The notes under the pieces: model-generated | What the model saw: the letters and a program-made list of their open reading frames with translations, nothing else | Told to the model about the DNA's origin: nothing | Database searches by the model: none | Translations under genes and position numbers: made by a program | Assembly (NCBI GenBank): GCA_037447605.1 | Contig: CM074809.1 | Location: 1,779,607-1,843,606 of the forward strand | Origin: Zygnema circumcarinatum | Lineage: Eukaryota > Streptophyta > Zygnematophyceae > Zygnematales > Zygnemataceae | DNA: 64,000 bases | Reading direction: 5' to 3' | In this document: one piece after another, positions 26,701 to 38,627 of the stretch | Layout: every line of letters begins with the position of its first letter | How positions within the stretch are numbered: the stretch's first letter is position 1

Positions 26701-29700
26701 CGGTTGCAGAATGGGTGTCTTCAGATGAAGAAATTTGCAGGCTCGAACTGGATTCAAACTCGGCGATTGGTGCTGAAGAATCTAGAACCAAGAGGGCTTG
26801 CACAAGGGCGGAATCCAAAACCGTCGCATAGCTACGAGCCATGTGACTGACCTTCATTTTGTCGTCTACAGTTGCAGTACCTGCCTGAACTGCGAGGTCT
26901 CCCTTTTTCTTCTCACCAGCAGTCGAAAGTCCGCCTGTTCTTGTGTTTGATTTCTCTTTGGCTCCTTGTTTGAGCAATTCAGAAACGTCCACTTCAGACT
27001 GCTCGGAATCTGCCTTTTGTACGGCTGCCAATCTCTTGCCTGTGAGGTATGCAACCAATGCCACTAAAGCTTGGGCAAGCTCGCTGCCTTTCAAGGGCTC
27101 TTCCGGCCCAACCCCATCAACATCCCTGTTTCCAGAAGAAAACTCGAAGCTCTCCGGACCTTCCCAGCTATCTATGCAAGCTTTTGAAGACTCTGATGAA
27201 AGTGCACTAGGATGAGCTTCAGCTGATAGTTCAGCGGAAACATCAGGAAGTTGGATTGACGGAAAGAGGTGCAAGACAGATGGAAGGTCTAATGTGGATT
27301 TGGAAAAGTGTTCCATAGCTTCCTCGAACTTTCCATCACTGAAAAGATGATAGCCATATCTGGAGAAAAACGAAAAGAAGACGCCAGTGACAAAGATAAC
27401 CCTTTTAGCAGTCCATTTTCATCAATGTCCCGTAATTCCACAACTATTAAGAGCAGCAAAAATGGTCTGGCTTATACTCTATTCAAACTATGTTCAAAGT
27501 TGACCCGAAACCCAGTGAAAGTCTTGGAAGAAAATATCTACTCTCCTTAAATACCCTCTATAATATGGACACGACTGTAAAATGAGCTCAACAACGAGGC
27601 GCTTCCCGAGTCACATCAAGCTGAGAAAAAATCTATGCAGATATTGTTGACCGAAACTCAACCAACCATTGGCCATGATACGGCCTCATACTGACAATTA
27701 TTAGTTCGCTTGCTCTGCACAATTCTTTGCCTCTCCAGGGAATTCCCCCCTAGTGCATTATGTAATTTGCAGGTATTGAAAATTTACAAGAACCTGAAGC
27801 TTCTGTACTATCCCATTCAGGAGAACAAGGTCGCAGTGATGATGCGACTTACTGAATGTGAATGGAATCCTCTTTCGATGCTCTGACATGTGCATCGTCT
27901 GGGGGCAAAAGGGCACACAGAGCCAACGCATCCTTATACTTCCCGGCAACTGCAAGTTGCACAATCTGCAGTATGCCCAAAATGAGCCAAGTCACAACTC
28001 AATTGTATGTGCAAATCAAGAATATCACTGACACGAGCAATACAAGCTCCTCAAGTACCTTTTGCAATTCACAAGAAACACACCCAAAAAGAAAGGGGCT
28101 TCAGCTGTCAGAAACGAACAAACGGCTGTCTCCTTCAGAGAGAGAAGTTGAAGCTCCCACTTGTGAAACTTATCACAGAATATTGTCCACTGCATAGACG
28201 GCAAATTAAGAATGCAGTCCAAAAACTGCAGCATTCAAAACAACGAGTTAATGTTTAGGGAAAGCCCTTACTTGCACACCCAAAGGGATGGGCTTGAGAT
28301 AGTGGACATCTCTTTCAGACGATGCCAAAATCCCCGCCATACTCCCTGAAAGCGAAGTGATGTTATTGAAGGCAAATGTTTGCACCAAAGCATGCCCGGG
28401 CCTGAGAGAGCGGACCTGCACAAACCAAGGATTCCAAGATGCACCCAGACCCTCAATCAAAAGCAATTCGACGATCATAATTTTTTTCACCGCAAGATGT
28501 TTTACAATGAAAAGCAGGACCTTGGTTAGCGATAAAGCTCCTTCCACGAGGAAGGCTTGTGTAAATTTCAGACAATCCGTGATTCCAACGTCACACATAT
28601 TGTCAACCAGGTCCAACATCTTTAGTCATTTCATGCTCAATATTAATAAAGACAATATCTCTAGAAACAGCCAAGAAAACGTACGTAACTACGGCAAGCA
28701 AAATCAGGACGATACACATGAATAGTTAACAAGCTTCAGGTAACTCCATGATAAATGACGCAAGACAGTGATAGCCAGCCTCAATACCAAAGCAACTCAA
28801 CGGCTACACCATCAGAGTGGAAAGGAGACCAGCAGACGGATTGAATAAAGCCTTCACTTCGCTTCATTGTGTTGCTTTACGAACAGGAGATTCATCATAA
28901 TACGGGCCTCGTCCTTCCTGCAGCAGAAGGCACTACCTTCTCTGCTGGAAAACTTTCAAGTATAAGTTGGCTTGACGACAATCTAGCAATACCGCAGGTT
29001 GCACAAACGGATCTCCAGCAAACCTAGCAGTGTGTTCTCTCAGTCAAGATTCTTCTGTGCCAGAAGAATCTTGGTGGCCATTGATAGGAAACGGCCTCAA
29101 AGGAACGGGAAAATAAAAAGCGTCTGTAACTCTAATGCTCGACTTTTTCAATCGTTTGTAACATTGCAAGTTCGTCTACACAAACATCACGTCGAACCAG
29201 TCAGATCAAGAGAACACGATGGATCAAAGATAACAGTTCTATTCAAGCTCTAAGTACAATCTTAATTACCTCAATGAATCGGGATAGCTTGCCAACAACG
29301 TAAGGTGGAGAAACAACCACTGCCAACGGAGCTTCCGACCAACTAATAGCTTCGCCTGGGCGGGTAGACTTGCCCTGATTGTCGACAAATACACTTATGT
29401 TATCCTGTCAAGGGGGAAAAAAGGAGCGGGGCAGGCAATATCAATCACACTGAATGCTTCACTCATACTAGTAACTCTCTTCCTCTCAGAATCTCAACAG
29501 GTGACTGCACATCACGACATAAATTACTACTAATAAATACTGGAAAACGAAAAACAAGGAACAAACAAGAAAGTACAAAATCCATCTGATATCCCACTCT
29601 AGCTTTGAGGAATTGGCAGCTGATGTCTACGAAAGTGACACAAGAAGCAACCTTGTCCCAAACTTTCATTCCCAACATGTAATAACAACTAAGAATGGAT

Positions 29701-30891
29701 TGCATGTTGACTAGTCAACGAAAGCAATCTGCGAGGCAAGGTGACAGATATGGAATGACGATTAGAAAATAAAACGCTATGTTCTTCAACTCACCTTCCC
29801 TAACAAGAGCTCTGCCCCTGGCAAAGCCACAGCCAGGGGAGGGGCAAATCTGCCGCTTGAAGAAATTTCTGTAAGTAGGCCAGAAATCACGTCCACTACC
29901 CAGTACTCTCGTTTGTTTATCAATCCCACCAATACGCAGTCTCCACTCCAGGCCATTGTCCGCACAGTGTCCGATATTAAGACCTCCTTCATTTCCAAAA
30001 ACTCTCGATTGCCTGCCCATCATAGATGCATGATCATGGCTCTGTGACCATCCCGTAATGCATAAACAAGAAACTTCAACCTCGTTGGGTCCAAGATATT
30101 GGCATGAAAAACAAGAGATTGAACAAAAAACGTGAACAACCACCGACCATCATCACTGATAGAGAATACAAAAATACAAGCTCATGCGGACAAAGCTGCC
30201 AGATAAGTTCGAACAATGTTGATTCGAGACTGATAGACTTCGGATGTAGAATAAAAATGCCAATGTACTGAAACATAGATGGAAACAATTTTTTACTTGA
30301 AGCTTTTAGCCATTCCAGCAGGTACATTACTTGCCGCTCACCATTAAAGCAAATGCTTCATAACAAAAAGGTTCTGAAATTAGAAACTGAAATTATCCTT
30401 GCAATCTAAAGGTAGCAGAAAAGCCAAATACTCAACAAAACTTGTTTAAAGCAAACGTTAAAATCCAAAATGCTTCACTTACCAATGAACTTAACGAAAA
30501 CCAGCTTCTTCTTCACTGCAGCACAGAGAATCCCCCTTCCGTTGTTCCACGAATAAATATTTGCGCCCCTTGTTTTCCCAAAATGGGTAACCATATCAAA
30601 ATCTGGGAGCGAGTGAACACTGACGCCATCCGCGAGAGTGATCAGCAAACGTTTCGAATGCAAGACTTCCATCTGTAAAATCGATTTCCTTGCAAAACCA
30701 ATGCGGGTCTCCACAGGCTTCAAGTGATGCGCAGCATTCTGCACTTGTAAGTCCTCCGTAGGCTCCCCATACACCCGCAGAGAGCCGTCGCTGCAGCCGA
30801 CGAGCAGGCTTCCCTCCCACATCGCAGCGCACTCCACCTTGCTCGCACATCCCCGCACCGCCGTCCATGCGTCGAACGCGCGGTGAGCCAT
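23772..30891 (-). CDS. VPS39: VPS39/VAM6-like HOPS complex subunit
   Basis: VPS39 is the HOPS tethering subunit that drives fusion at the vacuole (tonoplast) and late endosome. Twelve exons join in phase: 30483-30891, 29795-30012, 29270-29404, 28272-28415, 27853-27965, 26396-27359, 25985-26099, 25664-25800, 25256-25501, 24454-24963, 24108-24206, 23772-23948, giving about 1088 aa. The CNH domain fills the N-terminal 300 aa (LLVGCSDGSLRVYG, GRFAPPLAVALPGAELLLGK). Clathrin-repeat helices follow (GYHLFSDGKFEEAMEHF). A Ser/acidic insert of roughly 130 aa precedes and surrounds ALVALVAYLTGKR in the large exon. The C terminus has SLRRAENLQ and the Vps39_2 zinc motif (CAIC...VHFVC). The ATG at 30891 matches the family N terminus (MAHRAFD). 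Weakest joins: the donor of the 25985-26099 exon (GTTCAT) and the acceptor at 25800. Confidence 0.92.
29046..29072. repeat. Perfect 12-bp hairpin in a VPS39 intron
   Basis: AAGATTCTTCTG at 29046-29057 and its reverse complement at 29061-29072 are separated by 3 bases. It lies in the intron between the third and fourth coding exons. Confidence 0.7.
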
Positions 30892-31109
30892 CGCTCCCTC
30901 CCTCCCCTCCCCTCTCCTCTCCTCCTTCCCTCCCTCCCTCCCTCCCTGCAGCGTTGGCGGTGCAGAGTGGAGGGGAGGGCAGCGCCAGTTGCCGCGGCAC
31001 GAAACGGCTCTTTTTCCTCCGCGCGTGCTCCGGCGGAGCTTGAAGCGCAGGGGGGCAGACTCGCCCTTCCTGCACGCGCCTGCCTGCACCTGCCTGCCTG
31101 CCTGCTCGC
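30892..31109. promoter_or_regulatory. Bidirectional promoter interval VPS39 / M23 peptidase
   Basis: Only 218 bp separate the two start codons of divergent genes. The interval holds a (TCCC)n/(GGGA)n tract at about 30897-30946 and CTGCC repeats at about 31078-31105. No TATA box is obvious. Transcription start sites must lie inside it or within the opposite gene. Confidence 0.6.
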
Positions 31110-34100
31110 ATGCCGATGGTTCAGACTGAACCCAATGTGCGCTGTCTCGACAATGCTGACAAGATTACGGAGAGGAACGGCAGCGCTGGTCGTGTTGCCT
31201 GGTCTGATTGTTCTCAAAAGGAGTCGTTAGGCCACCGAGTTGCAGAATTCAAGTTGCCAGAAAATTTGAGAGTGCATGTAAGGGCGAATGCAGGACTTGG
31301 ATTTTGCAACATCAGCAGCAATGTTTGCAGCTCAGACGCACTACAGACCCTTTTTCAAGAAAAGAAAGAAGGCGCTCAATTAGTCCTGTCTCGCTTATTT
31401 GACCTTCAGTGCCTTAGAGCAACTCAGCAGGCCATTCTACAGCAACTTATCGAGAAAGTACCACAGCTATCACATGGAAGTGCAGCAAAACACGGTGCAA
31501 ATGAGATTCTTGGCGTGCGCATACGACGGTTTTTGAAAAGACTTAGTATGAAGGCCGAAGCTGGAGCGAGGAGAGTCTCTTGCGCACTTGAACACAGGAC
31601 ACGCATGGTCGAGGCTGCGGTTACTTTTGAGCCTAAAGTTCAACTATCAGCATGGGAGCCACACGTAGGAGATACTTTGGCTATCCTCGTCACTGTACCC
31701 CCTCCCCGAGGAATCGTTGACAGGCTACAACTCTCGATTCTGTGAGCGCAGCCAATCCCATACTTTATTCCTCGTATGTGTAACTTTCATGTTAAGGAAT
31801 GGCATTGTTTCCGGGTGTTATCAATATAGCTGCCACTTTTGCTGATAGTCGGCTTGTCGTGTTTTTGCAACGATGACGGAGTTGATCACGCGTACTTCGA
31901 GGCACTTTCTGTAGCCCTAGTGCATGTTGTCTGACATAGCTCTCAGTCAAGTGACACATTTGCTTTTCTTAAGTTACAGTTAGTTTTACTATTTCGAGAG
32001 AATTTCGTTTTTAACCACTGTCGTTCCGATTTCAAGTGTGTTGAAGGTTGGAGTCTATAATGCGATACACGTGAGCAGTAACTGTAGCTTAAAAAAGCGG
32101 TAAAATCAGTGTAATCAGAGTGTTACAGGAAAGATTGAGTTAACCACACAAAGGATTTGCTACGCGTGTCGGCTATCGAGGAATCTCGTCACAGAGTTTT
32201 TCAATGGAGAGGACCTTAACAGTTAACTCTATAAAGTAGATGTTTCAGTGCATTTTAGCTGTTTTTTAGTTTCTTTAAAGCATTAGTGGCAAGCGATGTG
32301 TTTGGGCCATGACGTCATGCAGGAAGCAAATGGAAAAGGTTCCTTTGGTTGAGGTTAGATGCAATGGCCAGATAGTTCCAGCCTATCGGTTGGCTTCTGA
32401 TCCAGCCATTTGGCGGGCATTGGTGGCTTCAACACCTCTGGATGAACCCGGAATACGGAAAATAGTGGTATTTCTCTGCCTCTGCCTCCTGACCCTCAGA
32501 CAGCCCATTCAGTGCAGCCTCTTGACCTTCTCAATTTTGTTCACTTTTCTTCTGAATATGAGTGTAACTGCCTAAAGTGGGGCGTTCCAGATCCTTAAGT
32601 TCATGTTTTTTGCAAGCTCGCTTGTTTTTCAGCGTTTCCGTTTTTTCCTTTTTTTTTGAAAAAAAGGAAACGCTGTAGTGCCCGTGGTCTCTTTGGGGTT
32701 ATCCTTCGAATTCATTTCAATGATATATATTTGTGGCAATGTGACAAATCCGACGCCTCTATTTCAAGTCGTGGAGCTTTCGGATCAGCCCACACGAGGT
32801 CACATCAGCCAAAGAGATATTATCATGAAGCAACTTGTGGCTGGATACTGAAATATATATGCAGGCTTCTGTTCCCTTGCATCACTTATCGTGCCATCCC
32901 AGGTACAAGTTAGGGACGGGCGGCATAGGCTTTATGCGGCACAAGTTTTGCTGAGGCAGCGGGAGTTTCCAGTGGAGGCAATCTGGTTGCCGCAGGAGAA
33001 AGTTGGACTTAAAGGTGAGCATGCATGCTTTGCAAACTGCTGATGAAGGATTCAAGAATTCATCATGTGCGGTATCTAATCGAAAAGCTCTTACTGATCA
33101 AGTAGAACAAGTCTTTGTCCTTAATCTTATCAGGGAGCTTTATTTGAAGAATCCTTTTCCTATTTGTGGTTCAAACCTTTGCCGATGTGCAGGTACAGAC
33201 ATGGAGATCGCTGTAGTGAAGAAGTTTCATTCCCGACAAAGTGGAGACCAGCACTGGAGGTTGCCCCTGGTCGTACCGTGTGAGGGTGAGGTGACAACTG
33301 AATATGGACTAAAGCGCTACTATAATGGAGTATTTGCTGAGCGGTATGTTCCCATGTTACTTGAAACTCTTCAGTTTTTATGAATAGCATTCAATGTATT
33401 CCTCTCCAAGACCATACTCCTCTTCAATCATCCCATTTAAACTTTAATCTTGCTCTATTGCATGTCATCTGTTGAAAATATATAAATTCAATCAAATACA
33501 TCGAACAAATAAATTGTCTAGCATCGCAGGCATGTTCGGATTTTTTTTCGTTTTGCTCATCACTTGATGCACATATGGATTGTGCATAGGAAGTCCTTTG
33601 GAGATTCGACGATGGCTACTTGCTGCCCAGCCTAAATGACAAGAATTTCCATGTCAGTTTTTTGGTACTAAAGTGCAATTGTACATTCATCCGTTGAGTG
33701 TCTACATCCCTTCCTGTCTGTCTGGTTTTTCCTGGTTGGCACTTTCCCGTTAACTTTGAGACTTTTGTGGTACAGATATTACCATCGAGGCATTGACTAT
33801 GGAGCGGATGTTGGGGAAGTAGTACTAGCACCGGCAGGCGGGCAAGTAGCCCTTGTCGGACGCGAGCGAGAGGGGTTTGCCCTCCACGGCAATTGTGTGG
33901 GTCTTGACCACGGCCAGGGGGTGACATCTCTCCTTTTGCACCTCGACTCAATTCTCGTCAGGTGAGAGGAAAGGGTTAAAAGCAACAACATCGTTATCTA
34001 ATTGTGCTTTTGTGATTGTACGGTGTGGAGTGTCATCAGCCATATTGTCTGCGTGACAGCTTTGTCTGGTGGTCCTTTTTATACATGTATAGTTATGTTA

Positions 34101-34579
34101 CTTTCTCCCAAGCAAACTTTTTTCTCCCGTTGGCAAATAGAGGTAACAGTTGCTGGATGTTTGCTTGGGAAGGAGGGCAGCGAAGGGACTCTGGTAAAGG
34201 CGGGCCAACCTGTTGGAACAGTGGGCTCAACGGGGATGGCAACAGGGCCTCATCTTCACTGGTAAGATCATTTACTAAGCTTCTAGTGTTGCAATCCTTT
34301 GACATTTCCAGCTCTGCACACATCGTCGACCATTGCTGGACAATTAAGTCGTTCGTGCTAGAAGGCTCAGAACACGTACCTCGTCTTTCGACAATGGCTG
34401 CTTCAATATATGATCCCACTCTGAGAGGTAGCCGGCAACAATGTTAGCAGGACTACGGTTTATATTGTTTGCAATTACAACTAAGTGGTGTGGAGGGTGC
34501 TACCTGGGACAGGGGCTTGTTTGTGAATGGGCAGTGTGTTGATCCCAAGGTCTGGATGGAGCCTCAGGCCTGGAGCTGA
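31110..34579 (+). CDS. M23 (LytM-type) metallopeptidase-domain protein
   Basis: The C-terminal domain is an M23 peptidase fold, known in bacteria for cutting peptidoglycan cross-bridges; the role in plants is not settled. Seven exons join in phase: 31110-31741, 32323-32467, 32903-33014, 33193-33343, 33776-33961, 34181-34261, 34513-34579, giving 457 aa. All zinc-site motifs are present: YYHRGIDYG (H...D), LLLHLD, and HLHWGLFVNG (HxH), followed by VDP. GTLVKAGQPVGTVGSTGMATG is the usual M23 turn. The N-terminal 210 aa are unrecognised and show no clear signal or transit peptide. The middle (IVVQVRDGRHRLYAAQ) looks like an Ig-like or lectin-like spacer, but that is a guess. The acceptor at 34181 was chosen because it restores both phase and the motif; an earlier frame (34136-) would break it. 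Confidence 0.85.
32630..32675. repeat. T/A-rich hairpin in intron 2 of the M23 gene
   Basis: CAGCGTTTCC and GGAAACGCTG flank poly-T and poly-A runs, giving a near-perfect foldback of about 46 bases. It could be a tiny foldback element or a slippage product. Confidence 0.6.
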
Positions 34580-35134
34580 CCTTGTTTCTGCCAAAACTGG
34601 CGTCATTATAGGTCTTAAAGAATTAGCTTTCGCGATAATGGTATACGTATCTTCTTTTACTTCTGTTAGTCGATATGATCTCTAGATATCTCTAGGCATG
34701 GTTCTTGTGGGCATAAATTAGGACAGGGTTGGAACAAGGTCACAGCAGTCAGGTACTTTAGTTTCTCACTTGGGATGGCGTCACTTATAGCAAATCATAA
34801 ATTGAAAAACTGCACTATTCAATTCAGTACTCTTCACAGGATGTGTTGAATCCGTGTCAAAAAAAAAAAAAAAACTATTAAATTTTCAAACTGAATGAAA
34901 CCATTGAATGGAATCTCTCTTCATTTCTTCTAGTGAGTGGAGTATCTCATTTGGTAACAACTTGACTCACTCCTGCGAAGCAAGTTCACAACAGTCCTTA
35001 TGCTCACCGCCCTTCCTCTAAACCCTTTCAACTAAACCCTTTCAACAAGGGCGATGAAATAGTAACCTTGGGTTAGTGTTTCATCATTTTCGCCATTGGC
35101 TCTTCGAGGGCGAGTGTCCACCTGCGTTCAGAGG
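34580..35134. other. Convergent intergenic gap
   Basis: The gap lies between the 3' ends of the M23 and NMNAT genes. It contains a run of about 15 A at 34860-34874 and a short duplicated AACCCTTTCAACTA-like word near 35024-35046. I see nothing else. Confidence 0.5.
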
Positions 35135-38100
35135 CTATTTTTGCGCGACACTTTGGTACAGGGCATGCTCGTTAATGTAACGGATCACAGAATCCGGCGT
35201 CAAGTATTTGATGGACCGCCCCCTTGAGATGCTCTGCCTGCTCACCTTGCCACAAGGATCAACCACACGTTCAAGATGGTCAGATTGCTTCAACCATTCA
35301 CAAGCAGACAGTGTGAGTTGAAGGTTGAGCGTAGGAGCGGCGAAACATAGCATAGCCTTGTTGCTCTGCCCGCCTCTCCCACATCTTCTCCTAACCGCCA
35401 AACAATGAACAGTGAAAGCATACTGCACACCTTAGTTTTGAGGAGCTGATATCGTTTGTGATCCATTCGTCCACCACAAGCACGCGTTTCTAGATATCAT
35501 CCTCCCCAAGAAACAGTGTGAGGGAAGTGCAATGTCACTGATGCCCGCAGAGAGGAGACTGCATCCAGAAATTCTAAATGACTCAGAATGAAACCAATCA
35601 CCCCTCCGCCTGCCACATCGCGCCTACAAGGAGCCCATTCAGCACACTTTCCAGTATATGCAACTATTAAGAATCTGAGAACAGAACAATAGGGCAACAT
35701 CGGTGTACAAACTGCTGAAGGACAATTCTTTGTGACCGGATATTGAAGGCTTCTACTCATCTTTAAACAAGAGAACAACTGTTAGGACTTCTACACCATC
35801 AGTCATAAGTCGCCTTTATCTCACTTTGTGCCGCTTTCAAACCAGTGAACTCTCTCTTGAGACGAACGAGTGGAAGCGGAGCTTACTCTGTGCTCATAAA
35901 GGAGGTCGTCATTGTGGATAAAGCGGCGTGCGTTAGCGTCACCACGAGAAATGCAAACGACACCATAGTCTCGGAGAATGGCTTCAAGCTGCAATGCCAA
36001 GCAGAGGCAACCATCAGCTCAAAACAGAGCCAGCTGCTCTCATGGAGCAACAACAAAGTAACAGGATTTGAGGGCTCTGCAAGGCCCAAAACCCCAGCAC
36101 TTGCTTGGCCTCCCCAATCCTTGAACTGAGTAATAAAGGATTGTCAATCCAACCCCGTTGCAAAAGAAAAACGCTGGCAACGAAGGAAAGCTTCACACTC
36201 AACGCAGCTCCCATTAAAAATCTCGGTCTACGCAAAATGACAGATGCAACCATACTGCTTCCCTTCCCAAGGATTTCTCCTTGACATGGCGATCATCGCA
36301 TAACGGGGAGTCGAGGAATCGATCAAACCTGCTCAGGTAGCCACACTCCTGGCTTAGCAAATGACTCTAGAAGGTCAGCTCCACAGACTAGCAGTGGTCG
36401 CACCTTCTCTGCACACATGATGTCAGTTCCGTGAAATGTCCAAATCAAATGTCAAAGCATACGGATTGACCAGAAAAAACTAAATTAATCTGACAATGGA
36501 ATGTTCCAACATCTATTATCAGCTTTCATATGTGGTGTAACGCAGTAAAAACGTAGTTGCATTTTTCTGTAATGGCTTTAACAAACCGCGGGTGGGGCTA
36601 TAGTGGAGAACCCATAAACACAATATATGCCATAAATCGTAAGGAAGTAGCTTCCCACAAAATCATTACCATCTTTAAGCGCAGAAGGAGGGTTAAGGGC
36701 TGCATCCACTCGCTGCAGGACATAAAGAGACCTCTGATGGTTTTCCTGTTTTGCCTGCGCTACGTCTCCAAACACACACAAACACACATGCTTAGCAACA
36801 TCCAATCCTTCCCTTTAAGAATCTAGCCAAATGAATAAAGACCTTCAGCATTGCTAGTGTGTCCCGTATCATATCTCCAAGCAGTCCGATTGCTCCAAAA
36901 CAAGCACGTGCTGTCTATCTTTCATTTCCAAAATCGGTGTTGGTCAGCACCGCTACAACGACACAGTGCTCAATTTACTTGTCGAAGGAAATGTTGATTT
37001 AACAGATGTGTACTAAAATATCTCTCTCACCCTGCCCTTCACATCTCTGTATATGGTTGGCGGCTTGCACACGCTATTCTGCCAACTGAAAATGGAAACA
37101 CATCATTGCCGATGATCATTGATCATCGTTTAGCATCCATGTTTGTCGCTGAGACCTAATGCTGTGCGTGAGAGAACCAGCCCAATGGGTCATATTACAG
37201 GTACAGAAGGTCCTCCTTTGCAGTGTTCACATGTTGCACTCCTAAGCTTCGTGCATAGCTTCGTGTTTCTAGTGTCTGTTTGTGTAATCGTATAGTCTTG
37301 ATTGAGGCTAGGTCATTCTACCTGTATTACCTTTACAACGAAGTCACACTATTAAAAGAGGGGCTACCTTTCATGACAACATTCAATTGACATGCTTCCA
37401 TGCTTCCTGACTTGCCTTTCAAAGACCTTAAAAAAACCTAAACAAGGAGCCACGAAGGATTAACTGTGCAATCCTGTATGGCCTAAAAAGTGGCGACCCT
37501 CTGAATTTGATGCAAAAAATCGGACCAAAAGACAAGCATGAGCCTTGCACGATGACAGCTCTAAATAGTGCTAGCTGTACCTCCCAAGAATCCACCATGA
37601 TAAATGGTGAATCCGCAGTTGCCAATTCGCACATTCGCACTCGATGTTCAGCAGCTGCGAGGCCCTGTGTTCACCCCGGCAGGACGACAAGTGGAAATTC
37701 GACCCATTGAATCAATCGCTGGTCTTGAAGTTAAAAAAAGGAAAAGTGGGGTAGAAGATCTAGCTGATCTAGCTGCTTTATGGATGAGCATAAACAGGTT
37801 GAGATGTCAATATATCCCGTGAAAGTGAGAAAGAATTCTAGTACTCCAATGGGCAGACCAAATTCAGGTCAACTAGGCTCTCACAGTAACCATCCTCCCC
37901 ACCACTTCGTGTCGCAGGTTCTAAAAATCCTTCAATGTAGGCTGAAAGACTGGAAGAATCACTAGACTTTTCTTTCCTCATGATAGTCCTTGTCATCGTT
38001 CCGTACGTGAATTTATCATCCCTTACATATGCAAGGCACACCTACCGTTTTGCCGTATGCGTCATTCACAGGAGACATGTAGCCTCCTACCACCTCATAG

Positions 38101-38627
38101 CCCTCATCCAGCAGCGCCTCCCGCGCCAGTTCTGCGTTTCAAAGGACTGCCCAGCTTCATGTATCCGTTTGGGGAACAGTAATCTGATCTGTTGCTCACT
38201 AAAAGTAAACAAATCTGGAAAAGCAGGGAACGTACTCTTTGTCATTCTCATGTTTACGTTAACTCTCGTCCTATGGTGCATTGGATTTCAACAACAGGAT
38301 CCTCCTACACCTACAGGAATATGAGGCGCAGAAACACCACAACGAGGCTTCCATAGACTAGAAAAAACCCATAAGAGCAACATCTTGCGGCCAAAGGTTT
38401 AGAAATCTACAGCACTGACGTAAAATTCTCATCTCTCTTGGAAAGTTAGTGATAGGATTAGGATTGATCGAAATCTGAGCCCTTGACATCGAATCGAGAA
38501 GTCACTTGAGGAGAAACAAGAGGAGTTGGAATCCAGAGGCAGCATGCTCTTGAAGAGAATGCCTACCCAGCATACGCAAATGCATCATCGTCGGAGGGTT
38601 AAAGCTACCACATGCCACGAGCACCAC
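35135..38627 (-). CDS. NMNAT: Nicotinamide/nicotinate mononucleotide adenylyltransferase
   Basis: This enzyme adenylylates NaMN/NMN to form NaAD/NAD, the shared last-but-one step of NAD synthesis. Eight exons join in phase: 38567-38627, 38046-38131, 37581-37664, 36670-36754, 36329-36408, 35887-35988, 35431-35489, 35135-35237, giving 219 aa, nearly the whole of the roughly 240-aa plant enzyme. Motifs in order: VVLVACGSFNPPT...HLRM (nucleotidyltransferase GxFxPxxxxH), GYEVVGGYMSPVNDAYGK, AAEHRVRMCELA, FIMVDSWE, LLVCGADLLESF, LRDYGVVCISRG, NDISSSKLRQSISRGRSIKYL. The last is the ISSTxxR-type ATP-binding motif. The frame stays open upstream of 38627 through the acceptor. The first exon, with the start codon and about 10-25 residues, was not found; it may lie anywhere up to about 40 kb. 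Confidence 0.9.

Noticed and set aside
30596-31217. Long minus-strand ORFs over the VPS39 start
   Set aside because: They are alternative frames of the first VPS39 exon and the divergent promoter. Only the frame starting at 30891 matches the family.
34136-34180. Upstream extension EVTVAGCLLGKEG of the M23 exon
   Set aside because: It is open and in frame but cannot be joined in phase to the HRGID exon with a canonical donor. The acceptor at 34181 gives a phase match and the standard M23 turn, so the extension is read as intron.
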